Positions 1 to 7,769 are shown, counted from the stretch's first letter. The stretch: DNA of 10,285 nucleotides from Oligoflexaceae bacterium (GCA_947474445.1 CANJJY010000138.1:1-10285); one strand, 5' to 3'. Program-made: numbers and translations. The notes: generated from the letters alone by a model not told the origin.

Positions 1-806
1 ACTTGCCCTTCAATAAATGTTACCACCGCTTGCGTTCCACAGATCACATTTCCACTTTCGATGTCATAGGCCGCTCGCTTGGGTCCAGGGTAATTGCGCA
101 CGAATCCTCCTGCCTCCTCAACCAGCAAAGCCCCGGCCGCTAAGTCCCAGGGCTTGAGACCGGACTCCCAGTATCCATCGTAGATTCCTTCGGCGACGAG
201 GGCGAGGTCGAGCGCAGCAGCGCCATCACGCCTAATACTCTGACAGGTCTGCGCAATCTTCCAAAATGACTCAATATCTCTTTTGAGAGTTTCACCGCGC
301 TTATAAGCGAAGCCCGTCACAATAAATGCATCTTCTGGCGGACGAACAGAAGTGACCTTCATAGCCTTATCATTGACCCAAGCTCCTCGGCCCCTTTCTG
401 TAACGTAGGTCTTATTTCGAATGGGATCATGGACCGCACCACTCATCACGCGAATGAATCCCGCCTCCGTGTATTCACCTCGAGCGATGGAAACGCAGAA
501 GAAGGGATAGCGATTTGAAAAATTGGTCGTTCCATCGAGGGGGTCAATAATCCAAATGGAAGAACCTGGAGTTCGCTGCTCCGACGAAAGGCCAGCTTCC
601 TCTGAATAGATTGTATCGCGCGGTCTCGCTTTAAGAAGGGTGTCTATTATCAGCTTTTCACTTGCCAAATCGGCATCGGTTACTATGCTTTGGTCTTCTT
701 TATGACGGGCATGAACTTCCCCACCAAAATAACGCATAAGCACAGCTCCGGCATTTGCGCTTAATTCCGCGAGAAACACCATCTCTGGGCTAAATTCTTT
801 TTCCAT
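1..806 (-). CDS. suhB: Inositol monophosphatase family protein (SuhB-like), C-terminus beyond window
   Basis: Read from an ATG at 806 down to the left edge, 268 codons are open with no stop, so the C-terminal end is missing. The protein shows the IMPase signatures in order: a Glu pair (SEEAG, residues 68-72), the metal-binding motif DPLDGT (88-93) and the second motif KPWDLAAG (218-225). Their Asp residues 88, 91 and 221 match the Mg2+ ligands of the family, so the active site looks intact. Family members hydrolyse inositol-1-phosphate or related sugar phosphates; bacterial SuhB also binds RNA polymerase in rRNA antitermination. Which role applies here cannot be read from the sequence. An in-frame stop at 861-863 and the absence of another ATG support the start, though the ribosome binding site is weak. 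The gene is divergent from the RNase Y-like gene. HisN- or CysQ-type substrates are an alternative, but the overall pattern fits SuhB best. Confidence 0.9.
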   Translation of the reverse strand, partial: MEKEFSPEMVFLAELSANAGAVLMRYFGGEVHARHKEDQSIVTDADLASEKLIIDTLLKARPRDTIYSEEAGLSSEQRTPGSSIWIIDPLDGTTNFSNRYPFFCVSIARGEYTEAGFIRVMSGAVHDPIRNKTYVTERGRGAWVNDKAMKVTSVRPPEDAFIVTGFAYKRGETLKRDIESFWKIAQTCQSIRRDGAAALDLALVAEGIYDGYWESGLKPWDLAAGALLVEEAGGFVRNYPGPKRAAYDIESGNVICGTQAVVTFIEGQ

Positions 807-1135
807 GCTGACCCGTCTGGTGGAGAACCGCCTGACACAGCGATCTTGGTTCAGATATGATCATTATTGTGGCATGGGACGAATAAAACAGCGAGCCCTT
901 GATTCTCCCTGAGCTAAATTTTATTCGGCACGAAAGAGTTGGCTGAATATATGCAACCCTCTGAAATTAAGAAGAATTCACCCAATCTCTGGGACGATTA
1001 AACGCCGGCGAGGGGATTTTGCCTGTGACTTCGGATAACGGCCACTTTTCTCTTGGCGTATAATCGCTGAGATCGGTACATTAAGTTCCCAATCTGACCG
1101 ATAAGACATCAGTCGTCAGAAGAAAGGACATATAA
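807..1135. other. Divergent intergenic region (329 bp)
   Basis: This gap separates the leftward IMPase gene from the rightward RNase Y-like gene and must hold promoters for both. I see no credible coding frame and no tRNA. The only good promoter element is the TATAAT at 1059-1064 on the plus strand. A TTGATT at 899-904 is followed 17 bases later only by TATTCG, which is poor. I could not locate a convincing promoter for the IMPase gene on the minus strand. Confidence 0.6.
1059..1064 (+). promoter_or_regulatory. Candidate -10 element of the RNase Y-like gene
   Basis: A perfect TATAAT lies 71 bases upstream of the GTG start, predicting a leader of about 65 nucleotides. No recognisable TTGACA-like hexamer sits 16-18 bases upstream and there is no TG extension, so the call rests on the -10 alone. 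Confidence 0.4.
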
Positions 1136-2719
1136 GTGGAACATCTTTCACCTCAATACCTCGCCTTGGTCGCATTCGTAGGAATTGCGGCAGGGTATGT
1201 AATTTTTGCCGCCATCAGATCACTGCTGCCTCGAAAGCTTCGAGCAACCCACGAGGAGCAGAGAGCGCTAGTCATTCAAAAGGCACGGCAGCGAAAAGAA
1301 CAATTGCTAGTCGAAACGCGTAAGCGATCCGAAGAGCGCATCATTTCTATGCGAGAGGAATTAGAAGCCAATTTGGAAGAAGAGCGCCTGACCATTGAGG
1401 CCGCGGATAACGATCTCGACATGCAAGAGCAATTTTTGGGGCATGAAGACGAACGCATCCAGAAACTGGAAGCTACTTTTAAAGTTCAAGCCAAGAAAGT
1501 CGAAGACTTGGTTTTACAACTTGAAAGTTTTCATCAGCAAAATGCTGATGTTGTTCTCAAGGTACAAGAACAGCTGGCTCGCATCGCGGACGTTGAACGC
1601 AACAGCACTTGCATGAGCATAGCTGAAAACATCGTCACAGAACGGCAGCTCGACAGCCAAAAGCGAATCAAAGAACTGGTGGACGATCTCGACAGTCATT
1701 CAAAGAAAGGGGCTGAAAGAGTTTTAAGCCGATTACTTTCTCGCTATCAGCCGACTTTTGTTTGGCCTAAAAGTACCAATCACGTTGATATCGTGAACCC
1801 TCGACTATTCGAGGCTCTTGAAGCTCATCCAGAATTTATCGAAACACTTCGCCAGTTAACCGAGGGCGTGGAAATCACCTTATCGCCGCAGACGCCTGAA
1901 GGAGCACCACCCATCATCAGATTGGGGGGAGGGTACGGCATCAATAAAGAAGCGGCCCGTCTCACGCTCGAAGAGCTATTGCCGCGCGGTCCAAGCCAGT
2001 GGGGGCGAGCCGACAAAGCCTACGTTAAACATCGTAAAACAATCGAGCTACAGGCACTTAAACTTGGCCGGCAGGCTATTCAGGAATTGAAACTAAACAA
2101 CATCCACGAAGAAATTCAAAAAATGGTCGGGGCCTTAAACTGGCGAACGAGCTACCGGCAGAACCAATACCACCATTCGGTCGAGGTTGCCCGCCTCGCT
2201 GGATTGCTGGCCGGAGAGCTTGGAGTTGACCCCGATTTGGCCAAGCGATGTGGTCTCTTGCATGATATTGGCAAAGGAATCGATTACCGCATCGAAGGCA
2301 GCCACGCTGTTATCAGCGGGGATTACGCTGATCGCTTTGGTGAAAAGCGGCTCATCTGTGATACTGTTATGTCACATCATAACGACCTCGTGTTGGATAC
2401 CCCACTCTCCTATGTTTTGAAATCTGCGGATACGCTTTCAGGAGCCAGACCAGGAGCGCGTATCAACCTGGAAGAGGGCTACCAAGAACGCCTCTCTGCT
2501 ATGGAAGAAGCGATCAAGAGTTTTCCCGGGATTCAAAAAGTTGCCATTATGAACGGCGGACGAGAGGTTCATATCGGGGTCAATCACAAGCGAATAAAAG
2601 AAGAAGAACTGCAGTCATTCTGTGCAGCAATCGCCCGCAAAATTGAGCAAGAAGTAGCCTTTCCTGGTCAAATCAAAGTCTTGGTAACCAGGCGCTTTGA
2701 AGCCTCGGCCGTTGCCTAA
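1136..2719 (+). CDS. rny: RNase Y-like membrane-anchored HD-domain ribonuclease with degenerate KH domain
   Basis: This 527-residue protein has the RNase Y layout and usual length. One N-terminal transmembrane helix (about 8-27) is followed by a long charged coiled coil (about 40-190), a KH-like region (about 205-285), an HD phosphohydrolase domain (about 340-435) and the conserved C-terminal domain ending in PGQIKVLVTR (510-519). The HD metal residues are all present: H347, H376-D377 in LLHDIGK, and D432 in SADTLSGARPG, with H390 and H414-H415 between. RNase Y is an endoribonuclease that starts mRNA decay at the inner membrane face. The odd part is the KH domain: the RNA-contacting GREG loop of the family aligns with EAHP at 229-232, so the GXXG signature is lost while the flanking strand and helix pattern is retained. 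The start is GTG, supported by AGGA at 1125-1128 seven bases upstream. It may be a divergent paralogue or the only RNase Y of the genome. Confidence 0.88.
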   Translation: MEHLSPQYLALVAFVGIAAGYVIFAAIRSLLPRKLRATHEEQRALVIQKARQRKEQLLVETRKRSEERIISMREELEANLEEERLTIEAADNDLDMQEQFLGHEDERIQKLEATFKVQAKKVEDLVLQLESFHQQNADVVLKVQEQLARIADVERNSTCMSIAENIVTERQLDSQKRIKELVDDLDSHSKKGAERVLSRLLSRYQPTFVWPKSTNHVDIVNPRLFEALEAHPEFIETLRQLTEGVEITLSPQTPEGAPPIIRLGGGYGINKEAARLTLEELLPRGPSQWGRADKAYVKHRKTIELQALKLGRQAIQELKLNNIHEEIQKMVGALNWRTSYRQNQYHHSVEVARLAGLLAGELGVDPDLAKRCGLLHDIGKGIDYRIEGSHAVISGDYADRFGEKRLICDTVMSHHNDLVLDTPLSYVLKSADTLSGARPGARINLEEGYQERLSAMEEAIKSFPGIQKVAIMNGGREVHIGVNHKRIKEEELQSFCAAIARKIEQEVAFPGQIKVLVTRRFEASAVA

Positions 2720-2751
2720 GCAAGATCGTTTGATGCTAACTAACCTAACAA

Positions 2752-2777
2752 GAGCGAGAGCCAAGCCGGCCTCGCTC
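2752..2777 (+). terminator. Hairpin downstream of the RNase Y-like gene
   Basis: GAGCGAG-a-GCC (2752-2762) pairs with GGCCTCGCTC (2768-2777) to give a ten-pair GC-rich stem with one bulged A and a five-base AAGCC loop, 32 bases after the stop codon. The bases that follow are not a clean T-run, so it may act as an inefficient terminator or as a 3'-end stabiliser. The next gene has its own promoter candidate, which fits transcription ending here. Confidence 0.5.
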
Positions 2778-2814
2778 AAGTCATTAAGTCTTGTGTTTAT
2801 TAACAGTAACAAAT

Positions 2815-2823
2815 TGATACAAT
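2815..2823 (+). promoter_or_regulatory. Extended -10 promoter candidate for the TPR gene
   Basis: TGATACAAT is an extended -10 (TG, one base, TACAAT matching five of six). The -35 region is weak: TTTATT at 2796-2801 lies 16 bases upstream. The predicted transcript starts near 2830, about 30 bases before the ATG. It lies just after the hairpin at 2752-2777. Confidence 0.5.
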
Positions 2824-2859
2824 GAAAATCTAACCGCCCCCTTTAGCGGAGAGTTTTTC

Positions 2860-3576
2860 ATGTCTTCAAAGGATCGCCGCTTATTTAGCGAATTGCAGGA
2901 TAAGATTCTGATTTATTTGCGTCTTCAGCGCTTTCAAGCAGCTGAAGAACTACTCAAATCGGCCCTGGAAGAACATGGGCAGTTAGCTAATCTGCTAAAT
3001 CTATTAGGACTTGTTTATCATCGGCAATCGCAGTTTTCTCAGGCTTTGGATTTCTTTGAAAAGGCCCGCGCTTCCAATCCAAGCTATATCGAAGCTTACC
3101 TGAACATGGCTGTAACCTTATCAGACCTTGGATTCTATGATCAGGCTGAAAAGATCTATAACGAAGCCCATACCCTCCTCACCGAAAGACAGAGCCTACC
3201 AGATCTGATCTTAGGTCGCGTTGCCAACTTACATACCAGCACCGCAAAGGGTTACGAACAAGCCGGCCTCAGTCAGGAGGCTGCTTTGGAATATCTAAAA
3301 GCCCTCCAGGTATTCCCGCGAATGCCCGATATTCGACTGCGCTTAGCCAAGCTCTATTTGCGTTTGGGTTCTTTTCACCAAAGCCAAGAGCAGCTGAGTC
3401 TCATCCTTGAAGAGAGTCCTGCCCATATAGAAAGCCTCAATCTTATGGGGACACTATCCTTTCGACTTGGTGATCAGGATGGAGCCGTCCATTTTTGGCA
3501 ACAAGCGCAACTTAGCAATCCCAACGACAAGACTTCGCGTACTTATCTTATGGCCCTGCAGCACTCATCGAATTGA
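2860..3576 (+). CDS. TPR-repeat protein
   Basis: A 238-residue protein made almost wholly of tetratricopeptide repeats. Recognisable units start near residues 44, 78, 126, 157 and 191, each with the small/large/aromatic pattern (for example LLGLVYHRQSQFSQAL at 48-63 and LAKLYLRLGSFHQSQ at 162-176); a weaker helical pair at 12-40 may be a sixth. TPRs are protein-protein interaction scaffolds, and no catalytic motif is seen. There is no signal peptide or membrane helix, so it is probably cytoplasmic. The ATG is preceded by GGAGAG at 2848-2853, six bases away, which makes the start secure. It lies 62 bases before a receiver-TPR gene, probably in the same transcript, and the two may share a partner or act together; that is inference. 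The exact role is unknown. Confidence 0.85.
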   Translation: MSSKDRRLFSELQDKILIYLRLQRFQAAEELLKSALEEHGQLANLLNLLGLVYHRQSQFSQALDFFEKARASNPSYIEAYLNMAVTLSDLGFYDQAEKIYNEAHTLLTERQSLPDLILGRVANLHTSTAKGYEQAGLSQEAALEYLKALQVFPRMPDIRLRLAKLYLRLGSFHQSQEQLSLILEESPAHIESLNLMGTLSFRLGDQDGAVHFWQQAQLSNPNDKTSRTYLMALQHSSN

Positions 3577-3598
3577 ACTAGGGGTTTCTTCAAGTTTG

Positions 3599-3628
3599 CT
3601 CCAGAACAACCGATGAGCCCTGCTGGAG
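3599..3628 (+). promoter_or_regulatory. Inverted repeat enclosing the Shine-Dalgarno of the receiver-TPR gene
   Basis: CTCCAG (3599-3604) is exactly complementary to CTGGAG (3623-3628), and the latter contains the only GGAG ahead of the ATG at 3639, ten bases upstream. If the six-pair stem with its 18-base loop forms in mRNA, it would hide the ribosome binding site. The pairing is short, so chance is quite possible. Confidence 0.3.
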
Positions 3629-3638
3629 TCCCCGAATT

Positions 3639-5147
3639 ATGGAACGAGCTGCCCATTCTTTTCCCAAAGGTTTGAGAGGCCTGATCGTCGACGATCACGA
3701 TCTCATCAGGAAAACTATCGCCAAAGTTCTGAGAAAACTCGATTTTTCTGAAATCCTTGAATCTCATAATGGCAAAGATGCTCGATCGATTATCGACACT
3801 CAAAACGTCGATCTCGTCATCTGCGATCTCGATATAAACTTTATTTCAGGATTCGAATTATTAGATCATCTCAGAGCGCGTGACACGGGCTCTGACATTC
3901 CCTTTATCATCGTCACAGGTGCTTCTGAGAAAGAAGATATCGTCAAAGCTGCAAATAAAGGAGCCGAAGATTATATTGTCAAACCTTTTCAAGCTGAAGA
4001 ACTCGAGGCGAAAGTCATCAAGGTCCTCAATCAATATCACGCTCCGGGACCAGTGCTGGCTCGACTAAGGATGGCAGAGAAACGAATTCAAGAGAATGAT
4101 TTTGAGGCTGCTGAGAAGCTGCTCGAAAGTGCACTTCAGCTAAAAGATAGCCCCCGGGGACAACACCTCAAGGCCGTCTTGCTGATGAAGCAGAGAAAAT
4201 CACAGCTAGCCGTCGATCAGCTTTTAGAAAATTTGCGCGTCTCTCCCAGCTATCTTAAAAATTACATTACTCTTTCAAATCTATACATAGATATCAAAGA
4301 CTTCCCGAACGCGCGAAGCGCGTTAATTCAGGAGCTGGACCTTCATCCAAAACAACCTCTGCGACAAATAAAATTAGCGAATATGCTGCTCAAAGATGGC
4401 AATACCGAGGCAGCGATTGAGCATTATCGGCTAGCCCTTCTGGAAAACAATAAAAACCCAGAGGCGCTGTACGGCATGGGTACCGCCTACGCTATGGCAG
4501 AAAACATGGATAAGGCGATATATTATTTCAAGCGCTATAGGCGCCATCATCCCCGTGACAGCCGCCCCCTCAAGGCTATCGTGCAATTCGCAAAGAAATT
4601 CAAAAACTCGCGGGTCGCGGAACTCGCCCTTCTCGATGAGAAAAAATCGCATCCCGATCGCCTTGATACATACACAGTCCTGGCCGAATACTATTTTAAT
4701 CTTGGACTGACCGAACAGGCTTTCGCGACCTTAGATGCTGCTATTAAACGCAAACCGGATTACGCTCCCGCCTATGTGATGATGGCCAACTTCCACTTAA
4801 AGGCCAAGGATTTAAAAGCTGCAACGGCTGTCTATAAGCGCTATGGGGAACTCACCAAAGATCCAACAGCTCATATTCTTTTGGGACGAATGTATTTTGA
4901 GCTCGGAAAACCTTCTCTGGCCATCTCTGCACTCCACAGCGGTATGGAAGCCATGGCGGATCCGACCAAACTTTTCCCTGTCCTCCTTCATGCGACTTTT
5001 AAGACTAAGCAGTTTGCGAAGACTTACTTTCTTAAAGAGAGAATGCGGCAGATCAATCCAGATCTCGAGGTGGCAGAAGCTTTCGCAGCCATAGAGGCCT
5101 ATTTAATTGGCCGTCGTCAAAATACCTCCCAAACCAAGGCTTCCTAA
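3639..5147 (+). CDS. Response regulator receiver domain fused to TPR repeats
   Basis: A 502-residue protein with an N-terminal CheY-like receiver (about 11-133) followed by a TPR array to near the end. The receiver keeps every phosphorylation residue: acidic pair D18-D19, phospho-acceptor D63 (ICDLD, eight residues before the conserved G71), T93 in IVTGAS and K115 in VKPF. It should therefore accept a phosphoryl group from a histidine kinase, none of which is encoded in the window. The TPR part has units around 143-170, 205-238, 240-272, 275-305, 343-374, 377-408 and 410-440, with no DNA-binding or enzymatic output domain, so output is likely by phosphorylation-dependent protein binding. Such receiver-TPR fusions are known in Bdellovibrio-like and myxobacterial genomes. 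It follows the TPR protein by 62 bases, probably cotranscribed. The ATG has GGAG ten bases upstream, a little far. Confidence 0.88.
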   Translation: MERAAHSFPKGLRGLIVDDHDLIRKTIAKVLRKLDFSEILESHNGKDARSIIDTQNVDLVICDLDINFISGFELLDHLRARDTGSDIPFIIVTGASEKEDIVKAANKGAEDYIVKPFQAEELEAKVIKVLNQYHAPGPVLARLRMAEKRIQENDFEAAEKLLESALQLKDSPRGQHLKAVLLMKQRKSQLAVDQLLENLRVSPSYLKNYITLSNLYIDIKDFPNARSALIQELDLHPKQPLRQIKLANMLLKDGNTEAAIEHYRLALLENNKNPEALYGMGTAYAMAENMDKAIYYFKRYRRHHPRDSRPLKAIVQFAKKFKNSRVAELALLDEKKSHPDRLDTYTVLAEYYFNLGLTEQAFATLDAAIKRKPDYAPAYVMMANFHLKAKDLKAATAVYKRYGELTKDPTAHILLGRMYFELGKPSLAISALHSGMEAMADPTKLFPVLLHATFKTKQFAKTYFLKERMRQINPDLEVAEAFAAIEAYLIGRRQNTSQTKAS

Positions 5148-5162
5148 ATTAGTCAACAGAGC

Positions 5163-5191
5163 TTGTTACTGCTCGTTCCGCCTGGCATAAG
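5163..5191 (+). promoter_or_regulatory. Sigma-70-type promoter candidate for the 170-residue gene
   Basis: TTGTTA (5163-5168), 17 bases of spacer, then CATAAG (5186-5191) preceded by TG at 5183-5184 as an extended -10. Both hexamers deviate but spacing is ideal. It lies in the 100-base gap after the receiver-TPR gene and predicts a start near 5198, about 50 bases before the ATG. Confidence 0.4.
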
Positions 5192-5247
5192 AGATGATGG
5201 GTCAGACTCGTTTATTGGCATTTTAAGTCTTTGCAGGAGTTTTCTAT

Positions 5248-5760
5248 ATGTCGCGCCGTGATCTCGACCGCGGATCACTCGACCCAAAAATTGCGAATTA
5301 CCTCTTTTGGTTAGAAGACCGTGGTCTCACCTATAAGTCGCGCGCCCAATCGACTCATCTGACTCCCGAAATGGCTACGTCCATTCCTCAGCTTGTGCCC
5401 CCCGAGACTTGCCGCTTGGTGATAGTCGTCGATGAATTGAGTAATCCCGTGGAAAAAGACATGGTCACACGCATTGCAGGCGCCCTCGGTCTCGACCTTC
5501 AGTCTTTTCAAATTGTCGATCAAGGTACTGCCTTTGATCTCGCGGTGAGCAGGTTTCGACATCTCTTGGCATTAGGACCAGGAGGCGCAATGATGTTGGC
5601 CAAAGCTGGCCTGCACGACATCGCCTTGAATGAACTAAGGCGCCTACCTCCTGATGGTCATGTGCTTCTGATCCCGCATCCGCGAGCCATGTTAGCCCAG
5701 CCTCAGCTAAAAGTCAGCGCTTGGCAAGCCCTACAAAGGTTTAGAGAAACTCTGGTTTGA
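5248..5760 (+). CDS. Small protein resembling uracil-DNA-glycosylase fold / HolD-type proteins (function unproven)
   Basis: A 170-residue soluble protein, start fixed by AGGAG at 5235-5239 eight bases before the ATG. No signal peptide or membrane helix is seen. A hydrophobic strand RLVIVVDEL (56-64) begins an alpha/beta region; a second strand HLLALGPGGA (105-114) and a third HVLLIPHP (138-145) follow. The end, HPRAMLAQPQLKVSAW (144-159), matches the form of the C-terminal motif of family 4/5 uracil-DNA glycosylases (HPs.LLrnPelK...W). The N-terminal glycosylase active-site motif and iron-sulfur cysteines are absent (the protein has one Cys, C55), so it is unlikely to be an active glycosylase. 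The layout, a short N-terminal helix then RLV.V...L and a final helix with W, also recalls HolD, the DNA polymerase III psi subunit, which shares this fold. Replication or repair accessory role is inference only. Confidence 0.6.
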   Translation: MSRRDLDRGSLDPKIANYLFWLEDRGLTYKSRAQSTHLTPEMATSIPQLVPPETCRLVIVVDELSNPVEKDMVTRIAGALGLDLQSFQIVDQGTAFDLAVSRFRHLLALGPGGAMMLAKAGLHDIALNELRRLPPDGHVLLIPHPRAMLAQPQLKVSAWQALQRFRETLV

Positions 5761-5768
5761 ATCATAAA

Positions 5769-5794
5769 AAAGACCATCTTCGCAGATGGTCTTT
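5769..5794. terminator. Bidirectional rho-independent terminator between converging genes
   Basis: AAAGACCATCT (5769-5779) and AGATGGTCTTT (5784-5794) form a perfect 11-pair stem with a four-base loop TCGC. On the minus strand the stem runs into a row of T (complement of the six A at 5766-5771), an excellent terminator for dnaK. On the plus strand it ends in TTT-C-TTT, good for the 170-residue gene, which stops eight bases earlier. It serves both genes. Confidence 0.9.
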
Positions 5795-5819
5795 CTTTAA
5801 CTCGAACTAAGAAGATTTT

Positions 5820-7727
5820 TTACTTATTGTCTTCGAATTCCGCGTCGACTACGTTCGGGTCACTCGACTTGCTCGACGAACCACCAGCCTGGGGTCCTGC
5901 TCCCGTCGCTCCACCGCTCGCGCCAGCGCCGGCCTGCTTATAAAGAGCTTCGGCTAATTTGTGTGACTTGGCTTCGAGAGTTTCCCGAGCAGATTTCAAC
6001 TCTTCGGCTTGTCCCGATTCGAGTTTAGAGCGAGCCTCCGAAAGAGCACTCTCGACCTCCGCGCGAACATCAGCAGGAACCTTGTCGCCACTATCTTTCA
6101 AAGACTTATCGGTCGAGAAAATCAGACTGTCGAGAGCATTGCGATTTTCCACCGCCTCACGACGCTTACGGTCCTCTTCTTTATGCGATTCCGCGTCTTT
6201 CACCATCCTGTCGATGTCTTTATCGTCAATTTTCGTTGCCGCTTCGACCCGAATTCTCTGTTCTTTGCCAGTACCCAAGTCCTTGGCCGAAACCGACAAA
6301 ATACCGTTTGCATCAATGTCAAAGGCCACTTCGATTTGAGGCACACCGCGCGGAGCAGCGGGAAGTTCGGTGAGAGTAAAGCGAGCAAGCTGCCGGTTAT
6401 CGGTTGCCATATCCCGCTCCCCTTGCAGAACGTTGATTTCCACCGATGTTTGGCTGTCTGCAGCTGTCGAGAACACCTGACTCTTTTTAGTTGGAATCGT
6501 CGTATTACGTTCGATCAGCTTCGTCATGACGCCACCCAAGGTCTCAATTCCCAGAGTCAAAGGAGTCACATCGAGTAAGAGCACGTCTTTCACGTCGCCC
6601 GCGAGTACTCCACCTTGCACCGCAGCACCAATTGCTACGACTTCGTCAGGGTTGACAGTTCGGTTAGGCTCACGCTTGAAGAAATCTTTGACTCTCTGCT
6701 GAACCAGAGGAATCCGCGTTGAACCACCGACCAGCAAAACTTCCTGAACTTCATCGATATTAAGCTTGGAGTCCTTGAGCACTTGGCGACAAGGCTCAAG
6801 AGTCTTTTCGACGATCGCATTGATCAATTGCTCAAACTTTGCGCGCGTCAATGGCACGTTCAAATGCTTAGGTCCGCTCTGATCAGCCGTCAAGAAAGGC
6901 AAATTCACGTCGGTTTGCTGCGCTGATGAAAGCTCGATTTTGGCCTTTTCAGCAGCTTCTTTCAAACGCTGCATAGCCATCGGGTCGTTTCTTACATCGA
7001 CACCCGTATCGGACTTGAAGCCATCAACCAGCCATTTGATAAGGACCTCATCGATATTATCGCCACCTAAATGGGTGTCCCCACCGGTTGCGAGAACTTC
7101 GACGACGTTCTCGCCGACTTCTAGAATCGAAATATCAAACGTACCGCCACCGAAGTCATAAACGGCAATCTTTTCGTTCTTCTTCTTATCGAGACCGTAG
7201 GCTAAAGCAGCTGCCGTCGGTTCGTTAACAATGCGTTTAACGTCGAGACCGGCGATGCGACCCGCATCTTTAGTCGCTTGACGCTGACTATCGTTAAAAT
7301 AAGCGGGAACTGTAATCACAGCTTCTGTAACGGGATGACCAAGATAATCCTCAGCAGCTTGCTTAAGCTTGCCGAGAACCTTGGCACCAATTTCCTGAGG
7401 CGTATAGGATTTGCCGTCGATCTCAAAGACAGCCATATTGCTTTTGCCGCGCTGAACCTTATACGGCATCTTTTCAGCTTCATCTTTACGCTCATCAAAC
7501 GTACAGCCCATAAACCGCTTAGCTGAATACACGGTATTCCGTGGATTGGTAACAGCCTGACGTCGGGCAGCATCGCCAACAAGAATTTCCCCGGTCTTGG
7601 TGAAGGCCACCACACTAGGGGTCGTTCTCTTCCCTTCTGCGTTTGCGATAATGACGGGCTGTCCGTTTTCCATTACCGCCACCACAGAGTTGGTGGTACC
7701 TAAATCGATTCCTATAATTTTTCCCAT
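5820..7727 (-). CDS. dnaK: Molecular chaperone DnaK (Hsp70), complete
   Basis: A full-length 635-residue Hsp70, close to the 638 of E. coli DnaK. The nucleotide-binding domain (1-380) starts IGIDLGTTNS (5-14) and carries the second phosphate motif DFGGGTFDIS (191-200), NEPTAAALAYG (168-178) and LLVGGSTRIP (331-340). The interdomain linker DVLLLDVTPLTLG is at 381-393, then the substrate-binding beta domain to about 500, the helical lid to about 600, a Gly/Ser-rich disordered tail, and the end DAEFEDNK (628-635), the usual bacterial C-terminus that contacts partners. It folds and refolds cytoplasmic proteins using ATP with DnaJ and GrpE. Neither cofactor gene flanks it here: the gene stands alone, with its own terminator at 5769-5794. 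The ATG at 7727 is preceded by GGAG (7737-7734) six bases away. No CIRCE repeat is visible upstream, so HrcA control at this promoter is not supported. Confidence 0.98.
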   Translation of the reverse strand: MGKIIGIDLGTTNSVVAVMENGQPVIIANAEGKRTTPSVVAFTKTGEILVGDAARRQAVTNPRNTVYSAKRFMGCTFDERKDEAEKMPYKVQRGKSNMAVFEIDGKSYTPQEIGAKVLGKLKQAAEDYLGHPVTEAVITVPAYFNDSQRQATKDAGRIAGLDVKRIVNEPTAAALAYGLDKKKNEKIAVYDFGGGTFDISILEVGENVVEVLATGGDTHLGGDNIDEVLIKWLVDGFKSDTGVDVRNDPMAMQRLKEAAEKAKIELSSAQQTDVNLPFLTADQSGPKHLNVPLTRAKFEQLINAIVEKTLEPCRQVLKDSKLNIDEVQEVLLVGGSTRIPLVQQRVKDFFKREPNRTVNPDEVVAIGAAVQGGVLAGDVKDVLLLDVTPLTLGIETLGGVMTKLIERNTTIPTKKSQVFSTAADSQTSVEINVLQGERDMATDNRQLARFTLTELPAAPRGVPQIEVAFDIDANGILSVSAKDLGTGKEQRIRVEAATKIDDKDIDRMVKDAESHKEEDRKRREAVENRNALDSLIFSTDKSLKDSGDKVPADVRAEVESALSEARSKLESGQAEELKSARETLEAKSHKLAEALYKQAGAGASGGATGAGPQAGGSSSKSSDPNVVDAEFEDNK

Positions 7728-7769
7728 AAGTTACTCCATCCTTTAGGGCTATCGTGCTCTATGGCGCAG

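Noticed and set aside
5248..5760. Active uracil-DNA glycosylase
   Set aside because: The N-terminal catalytic motif and iron-sulfur cysteines of the family are missing; only the C-terminal pattern is similar.
5959..6578. Two long open frames (126 and 189 codons) on the plus strand inside dnaK
   Set aside because: They lie opposite a perfectly conserved dnaK, show no domain-like sequence, and are explained by dnaK codon use.
7741..7765. TTTAGGGCTATCGTGCTC near dnaK as a possible CIRCE (HrcA operator)
   Set aside because: Only a loose likeness to TTAGCACTC, with no matching GAGTGCTAA half nine bases away.
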